A DNA stretch of 27,889 nt from contig NZ_JALXVH010000034.1 in the NCBI RefSeq assembly GCF_025149945.1, positions 1-27,889 of the forward strand, given 5' to 3'. Positions 1 to 7,786 of this stretch are shown here, piece by piece; the stretch's first letter is position 1; each line of letters begins with the position of its first letter. The notes under the pieces were generated by a model. That model searched no databases. It saw only the letters and a program-made list of their open reading frames with translations, and was not told the origin of the DNA. The stretch comes from Kocuria sp. p3-SID1428. GTDB lineage: Bacteria > Actinomycetota > Actinomycetes > Actinomycetales > Micrococcaceae. A program made the position numbers and the translations under genes.

Positions 1-6
1 GCGGAC

Positions 7-885
7 TCAGCCCTCGCGGAGCATGCTCTGCAGGCGCTCGATGCGCTGAGCCGTGGGCGGGTGGGTGCTGAACAGACGGGAGAGCCCGCCGCCGCGGAAC
101 GGGTTCGCGATCATCATGGACGACGTGTTCACGACCCGCTGGTCATTCGCCGACAGCGGCCGGGCATCGACGCCGTTCTCGATCTTGTTCAGCGCATTGG
201 CCAGCGCCATGGGATCCCCCGTGAGGCGGGCGCCGTCCTCGTCGGCGTCGAACTCGCGGGTGCGCGAGATCGCCATCTGGATCACGGAGGCGCCCACCGG
301 GGCCAGGAAGGCGACCGCCAGGGCCGCCAGGGGGTTGCTTCGCTCGCCGTCCCCGCGACCGCCGAAGATCGCGGCGAACTGCAGGAACTGCGCGATCGAT
401 GTGATGATGCCGGCGATCGCAGCTGCCACCGACGAGGTGAGGATGTCCCGGTTGTAGACATGCTGCAGCTCGTGGCCCAGCACGCCGCGCAGCTCGCGCT
501 CGCTGAGCAGCTGCAGGATCCCCTCCGTGACGCACACCGCAGAGTTGCGCGGATTGCGACCGGTGGCGAAGGCATTGGGGCTCGAAGTGGGCGAGACGTA
601 GAGGCGGGGCATGGGCTGCCCGGCGCGATCGGAGAGCTCACGCACAGTGGAGTGCAGCCATGGCGCCTGCTGCTCGGTGACCTCCACAGCATGCATGGAG
701 CGCAGTGCGAGCTTGTCGCTGTTCCAGTAGCTGTAGGCAGTGGAGACCAGTCCGATCGCCGCGAACAGGAGGATGAAGATCGAGCTGCCCGTGCTCAGCG
801 AGATGCCGTACCCGATCAGCACGAGCAGGCCCCACATACCGCCGAGCAGCGCTGCGGTCTTCAGCCCGTTGAAGTGTCGGTGCAT
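7..885 (-). CDS. htpX: HtpX-family membrane zinc metalloprotease
   Basis: A 292-residue M48B peptidase, the family that degrades misfolded or damaged membrane proteins from the cytoplasmic face. Two N-terminal hydrophobic segments lie at about residues 11-30 and 34-54. The zinc motif HELQH is at 138-142, and the likely third zinc ligand is Glu211 in REFDAD. Hydrophobic stretches at about 153-175 and 187-205 complete the usual four-segment layout, and the length is normal. I chose the ATG at 885 because MHRHFNGLKTA matches the usual family N-terminus. A TTG eight codons upstream is also in frame but sits on the Shine-Dalgarno-like GAGAGG. It lies 141 bp downstream of, and in the same direction as, the membrane-anchored sigma factor, so the two could share a transcript or a function, which is inference. 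The family assignment is secure. Confidence 0.93.
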   Translation of the reverse strand: MHRHFNGLKTAALLGGMWGLLVLIGYGISLSTGSSIFILLFAAIGLVSTAYSYWNSDKLALRSMHAVEVTEQQAPWLHSTVRELSDRAGQPMPRLYVSPTSSPNAFATGRNPRNSAVCVTEGILQLLSERELRGVLGHELQHVYNRDILTSSVAAAIAGIITSIAQFLQFAAIFGGRGDGERSNPLAALAVAFLAPVGASVIQMAISRTREFDADEDGARLTGDPMALANALNKIENGVDARPLSANDQRVVNTSSMMIANPFRGGGLSRLFSTHPPTAQRIERLQSMLREG

Positions 886-1026
886 GCCGGATCCGTTCCT
901 CTCGTTCAATGGGGCCGTCTGGTCGCGCCGGAGACCCAGAAGCGGCGCTCCGCCGTCTTCCCAGGCAGCCCCGGGTGCGCGCGAGCCCTCATCAGAGAGG
1001 AACCGGCGGCCTCAGACGGGTGTTCC

Positions 1027-3618
1027 CTATTCGGCCGTGTCTGCAGACAGTTCCCAGTATCCGCTCGTCCAGGGCCACAGGGTCTGCCACAGCCACGGCC
1101 ACTGCTCACGAGGCACCCACACCCAGGTGGCGCCCTCCACCTCGGCCGGAGGCTGGTTCGGATCGGTGCTGCCGCTGCCCGGAGTCGTGCCGCCCGTGTC
1201 CGGCTGGTCGGGGTCCGCAGACTCCTCGTCCGTATCCGGCTGGTCGGGGGCCTCAGACTCCTCGTCCGCGTCCGACTGGTCGGAGTCCGCAGACTCCTCG
1301 CCCAGGTCCGTGGCCGCATCGGTGGGACCGGTCGAGTCGTCGGTGGTCCGAGGGCTCTCCTCGTCCCCCGAGTCGGTGGGCTCCGCGGTCGGCTCGGGGG
1401 TGGTCTCCGGCTCCGGTGCGGGCTCGCCGGTGGGAGCGGGCTGCGGAGCCGGATCGGTGGTGCCGCTCGAACCGGGCTCGCCGCTGGAGCTGCCGCTGCC
1501 GGGAGTCGTGCCGCCCGTGGCCGGCTGGTCGGGGGCCGCAGACTCCTCGTCCGCGTCCGTAGCCGGATCGGTCGAGTCGTCGGTGGTCGGAGGGCTCTCC
1601 TCGTCCCCCGACTCGGTGGGCTCCGGGGTCGGCTCGGGGGTGGGCTCCGGGGTCGGCTCGGGGGTGGGCTCCGGGGTCGGCTCGGGGGTGGGCTCCGGTT
1701 CCGGTGCGGGCTCGCCGGTGGGAGCGGGCTGCGGAGCCGGATCGGTCGTGCCGCCCGAACCGGGATCGCCGCTGGAGCTGCCGCTGCCGGAGGCCTCGCC
1801 GCTGTTCGAGCCGCCGGGGGCGCCTTCGCCTCCTGTGCCGCCCGACGCCCCGCCGTCGCTGCCGGAGGCACCGCTGCCGGGGCCGCCGCCGCTCGCGGGC
1901 CGATCGGCTCCGTCGTCAGCACCGCCGGCAGCGGCGTCGCCGGCGGCACCGGAGTCCGCCTCGTTTCCTGCCCGACTGTCCTCGGCCGAGGCCTCGCTGC
2001 CGGAGTCCGCGCCGTTGCCAGCGCTCTGGTCATCGGCCCGGTCGGCCGGGCCGAAGGCCGCGAGCCGGTCGGCGCTGTCCGACGCATCGGCCGGATCCGC
2101 CGTGGAAACGGCGCCGGCGGGGGTCGGCCCGAGGCGGCCATCGCCGGGCGAGTCCCCGAACAGGGAACCCGCCGAATCCGCGTCCGACTCACCGCCGCCG
2201 CTGTCGTCACCACCCGAGTCGTCCTCGCCCTCAGCGGCGCCGTCGCCTGCAGGGAAGGGCAACCCGCCGACGGCGCTGGCGCCGCCGGCATCGTCTCGCA
2301 CGAGCGTGCTCACGCCCAGGCCCACGAGCGAGACCGCAGCCGCCGCGGCCACGACCCCGACGGCCACCTTCAGCCCGACGCCGCCCGCCACGGTGGTGTC
2401 CACGGCGAGCTTGCCGCCCTGGCCCCCCGAGCCGACCGACTCGGAGCCGGCCGGACCCGCAGCTGCGGCCGACCCTGCAGCGACCCCGCCGTCAAGGGGC
2501 ACGGAGGCGGCCGCAGAGGGCTCCGCGGAGCCCTGCCCCAGTCCACCCGTGACCTCCGCAGCTCCACCTGCGGGACTCGCGCCGCCGGCCATCGCCGCGC
2601 TGCCCGTACCTGAGGCGAGGATCGCGGTGAGGACCTTGGACTCGGTGCCCCACAGCGGCAGCGCCGCCAGCACCGGCAGGATCCACACGCGCATACCCAC
2701 GCCGACATCCTCGAGCTGGAGGTACTCCGCGGTGCAGCGCGGGCAGTCATCGAGGTGCTGCTGCAGCTTGGAGCGACGCCGGGAGGCCAGGGTCCCGGCT
2801 GCGAAGGAGCCGAGCTCGCCGGCGAACTCCGGACAGGCGTCGGTGGCCTCGGCCGAGACCTGGGCCTGCAGGTAGGCGCTCTGCAGCCCCTGCCGGGCCC
2901 GCTTGGCCAGGGCGGAGACGGCGTTGGGGCTGATCTGCAGCTCCTCGGCCACGGCCGCGGGTTTCATGCGCTCGATCTCGGTGTGCCACAGCACGGCCTG
3001 CCAGCGCTCGGGCAGCGACCCGTAGGCGGTGGCCACCACGGCCGCCTCGCACTGGCGCACGACGACGTCGTCGAACTCCTCGGGCCGATCCAGCTCGGCG
3101 TCGTCCTCCGAGGGGCGCACCCGACCGGCGGCCATGCCGTGATCCACTGCCAGCCGCCCGATCGTGGTGACCAGGTAGCTGCGCATGTGCTTGCGGGGCC
3201 CGCCGCCGCGGCGCAGGACGCTGAGGATGCGGGCGAAGGCCTCGGAGACCAGGTCCTCGGCATCGTGCACGTTGCGGGTGTGCATGCGCGCGACGTTCAG
3301 CGCGGTCGAGCGGTGGCGCTCATAGAGGGCCGCGTACGACTGCTCGTCGCCGGCTCGGGCGGAGTCGAGCAGAGCCTCATCGGCAATGGCCTCGTCCTCC
3401 GGGGCAGCAGACTGATCCTGCGGCTCGTCCGAGCCGGAGTCGACGACCCCGTTCTCAGCGGTGTCCCGCTGCGCCTCGTCAGCGCCCCGCCACGGGATCT
3501 CCATGCCATCTCCGGAGATCGGCTCGCCCTGAGGGCGCGCGTCATAACCGGAGGCAGGTCCATGGCCCTGCGCTTCCGGCTCGCGACGGTGCGCGGGATT
3601 CTCGTGATGGGAGTTCAT
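1027..3618 (-). CDS. ECF sigma factor fused to zinc-finger anti-sigma domain, membrane segment and long repetitive tail
   Basis: An 863-residue single-chain sigma/anti-sigma protein. Residues 83-160 form sigma region 2 and 195-250 region 4 with its helix-turn-helix. Residues 262-300 look like a zinc-finger anti-sigma domain (Cys262, HLDDCPRC at 288-295). Hydrophobic segments follow at about 309-324 and 413-440. The remaining ~420 residues are a Gly/Ser/Asp/Glu then Pro-Glu-Thr-rich tail with internal repeats and a Trp-rich end. ECF factors with fused anti-sigma-like extensions are known in Actinobacteria (ECF53-like groups). A likely role is envelope sensing with the tail outside the cell and the sigma domain held at the membrane, which is inference. 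The start is uncertain: the ATG at 3618 gives the full N-terminus but has no clear ribosome site, while the ATG at 3504 (residue 39) is preceded by GGAG at 5-base spacing. Sigma and zinc-finger parts are well supported, the trigger and regulon unknown. Confidence 0.85.
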   Translation of the reverse strand: MNSHHENPAHRREPEAQGHGPASGYDARPQGEPISGDGMEIPWRGADEAQRDTAENGVVDSGSDEPQDQSAAPEDEAIADEALLDSARAGDEQSYAALYERHRSTALNVARMHTRNVHDAEDLVSEAFARILSVLRRGGGPRKHMRSYLVTTIGRLAVDHGMAAGRVRPSEDDAELDRPEEFDDVVVRQCEAAVVATAYGSLPERWQAVLWHTEIERMKPAAVAEELQISPNAVSALAKRARQGLQSAYLQAQVSAEATDACPEFAGELGSFAAGTLASRRRSKLQQHLDDCPRCTAEYLQLEDVGVGMRVWILPVLAALPLWGTESKVLTAILASGTGSAAMAGGASPAGGAAEVTGGLGQGSAEPSAAASVPLDGGVAAGSAAAAGPAGSESVGSGGQGGKLAVDTTVAGGVGLKVAVGVVAAAAAVSLVGLGVSTLVRDDAGGASAVGGLPFPAGDGAAEGEDDSGGDDSGGGESDADSAGSLFGDSPGDGRLGPTPAGAVSTADPADASDSADRLAAFGPADRADDQSAGNGADSGSEASAEDSRAGNEADSGAAGDAAAGGADDGADRPASGGGPGSGASGSDGGASGGTGGEGAPGGSNSGEASGSGSSSGDPGSGGTTDPAPQPAPTGEPAPEPEPTPEPTPEPTPEPTPEPTPEPTPEPTESGDEESPPTTDDSTDPATDADEESAAPDQPATGGTTPGSGSSSGEPGSSGTTDPAPQPAPTGEPAPEPETTPEPTAEPTDSGDEESPRTTDDSTGPTDAATDLGEESADSDQSDADEESEAPDQPDTDEESADPDQPDTGGTTPGSGSTDPNQPPAEVEGATWVWVPREQWPWLWQTLWPWTSGYWELSADTAE
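1164..1800 (-). repeat. Internal duplication and 24-bp tandem repeats within the sigma-factor tail
   Basis: Two related copies of a segment of about 96 codons lie here; for example CCGGTGCGGGCTCGCCGG occurs at 1413 and again at 1701, 288 bp apart. Inside the second copy a 24-bp unit is repeated three times without change at 1621-1644, 1645-1668 and 1669-1692, encoding Pro-Glu-Pro-Thr octads. All units are multiples of three, so copy-number change keeps the frame. Confidence 0.85.
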
Positions 3619-3942
3619 AGGGGCATTCGCAGCTCTGAGGGGGGACAAGGCAACGTGTGCCTGTTCGGAGGGGGACGCGCCCGAAGGGGCGGCGTCCGCC
3701 CCGGGGGACAGAGCGGCAGCGGCAGCGGCAGCGCAACCGTACCGCGGCCCCCTGGGGAAGAGGCGGTGAGGCGTAACAAGAGGATATGCATCGCCGCGAC
3801 GCGGAGCCAGTCCGGTGACGGTACTCGCACCAAATATATGCGTTCGCATCACCGCTGATCAGAACCCACATCGCGCGGGCCGCAGTGAGCCGCGACATAG
3901 TCTTTTTGTGAGTTTCTCAGAATTGTCGCTACACTCGGGCCC
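3619..3942. other. 324-bp divergent intergenic region between sigma factor and Fur gene
   Basis: The sigma-factor and Fur genes start outward from this stretch. The sigma-factor frame stays open to 3852, but that part is low-complexity Ala/Pro and shows no family similarity, so I treat it as untranslated leader. A short inverted repeat (ATGCG-TT-CGCAT) lies at 3838-3849 next to an AT-rich TATAT stretch and could mark the sigma-factor promoter, though weakly. The Fur promoter/operator occupies the right end. I see no other gene here. Confidence 0.5.
3906..3935 (+). promoter_or_regulatory. Fur-gene promoter with overlapping operator, probably leaderless
   Basis: A -35-like TTGTGA (3906-3911) and -10 TACACT (3930-3935) are 18 bp apart, and the -10 ends 7 bases before the ATG at 3943, so the mRNA probably begins at or next to the start codon. 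An inverted repeat, TTGTGAG-TTT-CTCAGAA (3906-3922, 6 of 7 pairs match), overlaps the -35. This resembles the autoregulated AT-rich operator in front of mycobacterial furA. Confidence 0.65.
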
Positions 3943-4485
3943 ATGAGGACATCAGCACTCGAGACGGAGACCCACGGGTATCCGGCGCACGAGGGCCGCG
4001 TCGTGACCAGCGAGGACTGGAGCGCGCAGCTGCGCGCCCAGGGACGACGGGTGACCCGTCAGCGCCTGGCCGTGCTGGCCGCGGCCAGGGACCACCCCCA
4101 CAGCTCGGCCGAGCAGATCGCCGAACTCGTGCGGGCGGAGCTGCCCACGATCAGCACCCAGTCCGTGTACGTCGTGCTGACGGACCTGACGGCCCTCGAA
4201 ATGCTGCGCAAGTTCGAGCCCCCGGGTCGGCCTGCCCTGTACGAGACCCGCACGGGGGACAATCACCACCACGCGTACTGCATGCGCTGCGGACGGGTGG
4301 AGGACGTCGACTGCGCCGTCGGCGCCGCCCCGTGCCTGACCCCCTCCGACGACCTCGGCATGGACCTGCTCTGCGCCGACGTCCTCTACCGCGGCATCTG
4401 CCGCGACTGCCGTGCGGCCGAGGCCGCCGCAGCCGCGGGAGGCGCCGCCCCACAGTCCCCCGGACCGGTCACTGCTGCTGGCTGA
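3943..4485 (+). CDS. furA: Fur-family peroxide-responsive repressor (FurA/CatR type)
   Basis: A 180-residue Fur-family metalloregulator. The winged-helix DNA-binding part (about 25-95) contains [10 protein letters not shown] and [12 protein letters not shown]. The metal-binding and dimerisation part has the HHH motif at 108-110 and two CxxC zinc pairs, Cys113/Cys116 and Cys153/Cys156. The catalase gene begins 82 bp downstream on the same strand, the classical furA-catalase arrangement of Actinobacteria in which the repressor uses iron to sense peroxide and is derepressed when oxidised. The operator over its own promoter suggests autoregulation. The ATG at 3943 fits a leaderless mRNA; a GTG at 4003 (residue 21) is a possible alternative start, since the first 20 residues are outside the conserved fold. 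Sensing peroxide rather than iron supply is inferred from the neighbour, not from the protein alone. Confidence 0.88.
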   Translation: MRTSALETETHGYPAHEGRVVTSEDWSAQLRAQGRRVTRQRLAVLAAARDHPHSSAEQIAELVRAELPTISTQSVYVVLTDLTALEMLRKFEPPGRPALYETRTGDNHHHAYCMRCGRVEDVDCAVGAAPCLTPSDDLGMDLLCADVLYRGICRDCRAAEAAAAAGGAAPQSPGPVTAAG

Positions 4486-4555
4486 GCCGGGCCGTCGCAG
4501 CGGCGGCGCGCCGAGCGCGCAGCACGAGCCGACGACCACCGCAAGAGCACCTCAC

Positions 4556-4561
4556 AGGAGG
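4556..4561 (+). promoter_or_regulatory. Catalase ribosome binding site
   Basis: A consensus AGGAGG lies 6 bases before the GTG at 4568. It decides the start, because the frame is open well upstream into the end of the Fur gene. Its strength contrasts with the leaderless-looking genes elsewhere in the window and fits high expression. Confidence 0.85.
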
Positions 4562-4567
4562 AACACC

Positions 4568-6088
4568 GTGGCTGAGAAGAACATCCATGAAGAGGGACTG
4601 CGCCCCACCGGCCAGTTCACGACCGATCAGCTGGGCAAGCCCGTCCAGTCCGATGCCCACTCGCTGACCAGCGGCGGCCCCGACGGCGTCATCGCGCTGC
4701 ACGACTCCTACGTCGTGGAGAAGCTGGCGGCCTTCGACCGTGAGCGCGTCCCCGAGCGCGTGGTCCATGCCAAGGGCGGCGGTGCCTTCGGCGAGCTCGA
4801 GATCACCGAGGACGTCTCGGAGTACACCCGTGCGGCGGTCTTCCAGAAGGGCACCAAGACGCCCATGCTGGCCCGCTTCTCCACGGTCGCCGGCGAGCAG
4901 GGCTCGCCCGACACCTGGCGCGACCCCCGCGGCTTCGCGCTGAAGTTCTACACCACCGAGGGCAACCTCGACATCGTGGGCAACAACACGCCGATCTTCT
5001 TCATCCGCGACGGCATCAAGTTCCCGGACTTCATCCACTCGCAGAAGCGCCTGCCGGCCTCCGGCCTGCGCGACAACACCATGCAGTGGGACTTCTGGAC
5101 CCAGTCCCCCGAGTCCGCCCACCAGGTCACCTACCTCATGGGCCCGCGCGGCATCCCCAAGAACTGGCGCCACATGAACGGCTACGGCTCGCACACCTAC
5201 CAGTGGGTCAACGAGGCCGGCGAGCGCTTCTGGGTGAAGTACCACTTCATCTCCGAGCAGGGCGTCGAGGGGCTGACCGGCGAGGAGGCCGCCCACATCG
5301 CGGGCCAGGATGCCGACGCCCACCGCCGCGACCTCTACGACGCCATCGACAAGGGCGACTTCCCGGCCTGGTCGGTCGAGGTGCAGATCATGCCCTACGA
5401 GGACGGCAAGACCTACAAGGTCAACCCGTTCGACGTCACCAAGACGATCTCGCATAAGGACTACCCGCGGAAGAAGATCGGCCGGTTCGTGCTGAACCAG
5501 AACCCGCTGAACTACTTCGCCCAGATCGAGCAGGCGGCCTTCTCCCCGGGCAACACCGTGCCCGGCCACGAGATCTCCCCGGACAAGATGCTGATGACCC
5601 GCGTGTTCTCCTACCCGGACACGCACCGTCACCGCATCGGTGCGAACTTCGCGGACCTGCCGGTGAACTACCCGCACTACGCCGAGAACAACTCGTACTC
5701 GCAGGACGGGCCCATGCGCTACACCTTCAAGGCCCCCTCGCAGCCGGTCTACGCGCCCAACACTGTCGGCGGGCCTGTCGCCGGCCAGGGCGTCAAGCCT
5801 GCCGACGAGATGCGCTGGGAGACCGACGGCGAGATGGTGCGCGCCGCCGCGACCCTGCGCGAGGAGGACGACGACTTCTCGCAGCCCGGCAAGCTGTACT
5901 CGGAGGTCATGGACGCCGAGGAGCAGCAGATCCTGGTGGACAACATCGCCGGGCACGTGGGCGACGTCCAGGACGAGACGATCAAGGAGCGCGCCTTCCA
6001 GTACTGGGAGAACGTGCACCCCGAGCTGGGCAAGCGCGTGCGCGAGGCGGAGGCCGCCAACCGCGGCGCCGACGCCAAGTACGTGTGA
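4568..6088 (+). CDS. katA: Monofunctional haem catalase
   Basis: A 506-residue small-subunit catalase that converts hydrogen peroxide to water and oxygen in the cytoplasm. The distal active site is visible as [11 protein letters not shown] with catalytic His67 and [11 protein letters not shown] with Asn140. The proximal haem ligand is Tyr349 in [14 protein letters not shown], with Arg345 supporting it. The length fits small-subunit catalases, with no C-terminal flavodoxin-like domain. The GTG start is fixed by the AGGAGG 6 bases upstream. It follows the Fur-family repressor by 82 bp and probably shares its peroxide-induced transcript, possibly with an internal promoter. A strong hairpin follows 39 bp after the stop. 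The function is secure and the regulation inferred. Confidence 0.97.
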   Translation: MAEKNIHEEGLRPTGQFTTDQLGKPVQSDAHSLTSGGPDGVIALHDSYVVEKLAAFDRERVPERVVHAKGGGAFGELEITEDVSEYTRAAVFQKGTKTPMLARFSTVAGEQGSPDTWRDPRGFALKFYTTEGNLDIVGNNTPIFFIRDGIKFPDFIHSQKRLPASGLRDNTMQWDFWTQSPESAHQVTYLMGPRGIPKNWRHMNGYGSHTYQWVNEAGERFWVKYHFISEQGVEGLTGEEAAHIAGQDADAHRRDLYDAIDKGDFPAWSVEVQIMPYEDGKTYKVNPFDVTKTISHKDYPRKKIGRFVLNQNPLNYFAQIEQAAFSPGNTVPGHEISPDKMLMTRVFSYPDTHRHRIGANFADLPVNYPHYAENNSYSQDGPMRYTFKAPSQPVYAPNTVGGPVAGQGVKPADEMRWETDGEMVRAAATLREEDDDFSQPGKLYSEVMDAEEQQILVDNIAGHVGDVQDETIKERAFQYWENVHPELGKRVREAEAANRGADAKYV

Positions 6089-6127
6089 TCCGCTGATCCG
6101 CCTCGGCCCGCTGCGCGGCCGCTGAGG

Positions 6128-6165
6128 GACAGGCCCCCTCGACCAGTTGGTCGAGGGGGCCTGTC
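6128..6165 (+). terminator. Hairpin terminator after the catalase gene
   Basis: A perfect 17-bp stem (6128-6144 with 6149-6165) closed by an AGTT loop, 39 bp after the catalase stop and before the 3' end of the convergent SseB-like gene at 6216. There is no T-run, as usual in GC-rich Actinobacteria. Its position between convergent genes means it could act in both directions. Confidence 0.75.
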
Positions 6166-6215
6166 TGCGTCCGGCCCCGCTGCGAGGGCTGTGAGGAGGC
6201 TGCCGGGACGCGCCC

Positions 6216-7724
6216 TCAGCGACCGTCCGGGGAGAAGGGCTGGCTGCTGGGGATCGAGCCGGGGTCCTCCGCGTCGTCGCCGGAGTCGTCTTGGGCGCCC
6301 TCTGCAGCCCGACGCCCCTGCTCCTCGGACTCCTCGAGCGAGGCCAGCAGGCGGAAGATCTCGTCCATCTCGAACACCGCCATGGGCGCGCGTGCATTGA
6401 GGCGGATGCGCCGAGCCCCCGACTCCAGGGCCATGCGCAGGACCTCGCGCCCGGATGCCGCCCGCGCCTCGAGGCTGCGATCGAGCGCAGCGACCTCGAC
6501 CGCCGAGGTGAAGATGTAGAGGGTGTCCGCAGTGCCGTCGTCGTTCGAGGCGAAGACCGGCGGCGGCACGGAGCCGTCCTGTGCAGGCTCCGTGGCGACC
6601 AGCAGCTGGGACTCCCGTCCGACCATGCCGCCGAGGATCTGCGGGATGCTTCCGGCGACCAGACCGCCCTTCACGACGTCGTTGTGCGGCGAGGACAGCG
6701 CCCACTGGATCTGCCGGCGCGGGATCCGGCAGGAGGCCTGTCCGGGGTCGAGCACCAGGTGGTCGTACTGCTCGTCCTGCATCAGGATCTGCAGCGGCAC
6801 CAGCGCCGGCTGGCGCAGCAGCGTGGGCTCGCCGCCCTCCTGGTCGGAGAACCGGCGGAAGGCCTGCCGCGCCTCCTCCTCCGAGGTGAACACCACCAGC
6901 CCCACCGCACCGTCCTGGTCGCGCAGGCTCTGCAGCCGGATCGTCGAATCGGGCCCCGGCTGCTCGCCCTCCGGACCGGGGACCAGGTCGGATCCGCTGG
7001 CGTCGAGCACCACGACGCCCTGCATGGCCTGGCGCAGCACCTCGATCATCGCCTCCTCCGACGGGGCCGCGGCGAAGCCCAGCACTGCCTCGCGCAGCAG
7101 CGGGTTGACCGTGGACTCATCCACAGCGGAAGCGACGTCCTCCGGAGCGAGCACGGGAATGGAGACCTCCGCCTGCGCGGCCATCTCCCCCAGCCACGAC
7201 GGCACCCGGTCCTCTGTGCGGGGGAAGCGCTCGAGATGCTCCAGGGCATCCTCGAGCCCGTAGGGGCCCTCCTCGCCGAAGACCTCGGGGCGCTCGTCGA
7301 AGGCATGACGGGCCGTGAACCGGTGCTGCGGATCTGGCCCCCCGTCGGCGAGCACGATCACACTGGTCGCGAACCACGTGCCTCGACCGGGGCGGTAGCT
7401 CAGCGACTGCAGCCGCTCGATGCTGCGCAGCACGGGACTCGCCGCGTTGAGCGGACCCACGGTTCCGGGAAGGACGCGACCGTCGCGCTCCTCGGAGATC
7501 CGCAGCCACACGCGACCGTCCTGGGGCTTGAGATCGAGGATCATGCGCTGCCATCCGGGCTGGACGTTCACGACGCCGAGCATCCACTGCCCGATCGTGC
7601 GCAGCTCCTGCTGCAGCAGCTCGGCGGTCTGAGCATCGGTGCGCAGCTCGGCGCTGTGGGTACCGGAACGGCGTCCGGCGGACTCTGGGACGGGGGTGGA
7701 GGTGGGGGTGGGCTCCTGCGTCAT
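6216..7724 (-). CDS. YezG(DUF600)-like / SseB-like fusion protein
   Basis: A 502-residue cytoplasmic protein without signal peptide or membrane segment. Residues ~30-180 resemble the YezG/DUF600 immunity-protein family (LQQELRTIGQWML, PGWQRMILDLKP, SYRPGRGTWFAT, ERFPRTEDRVPSWL). Residues ~205-345 match the SseB N-terminal domain pattern (NPLLREAVLGF, GLVVFTSEEEARQAF, HLVLDPGQASCRIP), and ~385-465 resemble an SseB C-terminal-like part (PPPVFASNDD, SGARRIRLNARAP). The C-terminus is acidic and low in complexity. YezG proteins neutralise toxin domains in Bacillus; SseB domains occur in secretion-associated and immunity-like proteins. No toxin or secretion gene lies nearby, so the function is unknown. 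A TAGGGT hexamer 6 bases before the ATG suggests a leaderless mRNA. It is divergent from the DUF6882-like gene. Domain recognition is by eye: moderate for YezG, better for SseB. Confidence 0.75.
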   Translation of the reverse strand: MTQEPTPTSTPVPESAGRRSGTHSAELRTDAQTAELLQQELRTIGQWMLGVVNVQPGWQRMILDLKPQDGRVWLRISEERDGRVLPGTVGPLNAASPVLRSIERLQSLSYRPGRGTWFATSVIVLADGGPDPQHRFTARHAFDERPEVFGEEGPYGLEDALEHLERFPRTEDRVPSWLGEMAAQAEVSIPVLAPEDVASAVDESTVNPLLREAVLGFAAAPSEEAMIEVLRQAMQGVVVLDASGSDLVPGPEGEQPGPDSTIRLQSLRDQDGAVGLVVFTSEEEARQAFRRFSDQEGGEPTLLRQPALVPLQILMQDEQYDHLVLDPGQASCRIPRRQIQWALSSPHNDVVKGGLVAGSIPQILGGMVGRESQLLVATEPAQDGSVPPPVFASNDDGTADTLYIFTSAVEVAALDRSLEARAASGREVLRMALESGARRIRLNARAPMAVFEMDEIFRLLASLEESEEQGRRAAEGAQDDSGDDAEDPGSIPSSQPFSPDGR

Positions 7725-7786
7725 GGCTCAACCCTATCGAGGCCGTCGCCGCGCAGGCGTCCGCCGCCATTGCTAGCCTGGGACCC
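7725..7786. promoter_or_regulatory. Compact divergent promoter region, both sides probably leaderless
   Basis: Only 62 bp separate the two start codons. On the minus strand TAGGGT (7731-7736) ends 6 bases before the ATG at 7724. On the plus strand TAGCCT (7774-7779) ends 7 bases before the ATG at 7787. No clear -35 boxes are seen. Any regulator binding here would affect both genes. Confidence 0.55.

Noticed and set aside
1600..1700. Short direct repeats as a possible CRISPR array
   Set aside because: The 24-bp units are contiguous without spacers, in frame, and encode Pro-Glu-Pro-Thr repeats.
61..2875. Long plus-strand frames opposite htpX and the sigma-factor tail
   Set aside because: They mirror the repetitive Pro/Glu/Thr and Ser/Gly tail on the other strand and have no motifs; the minus-strand products carry HELQH and sigma domains.
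3619..3852. Longer N-terminus of the sigma factor starting near 3852
   Set aside because: The added residues are an Ala/Pro-rich run without similarity, and the region includes likely promoter sequence; ATG 3618 or 3504 fits better.
4412..4567. Upstream in-frame extension of the catalase
   Set aside because: It overlaps the Fur gene end, has no family similarity, and the GTG at 4568 carries a consensus ribosome site.
6128..6165. 17-bp hairpin after the catalase as a riboswitch or mobile repeat
   Set aside because: Its position right after a stop codon between convergent genes, with a tight 4-base loop, is explained by a terminator.
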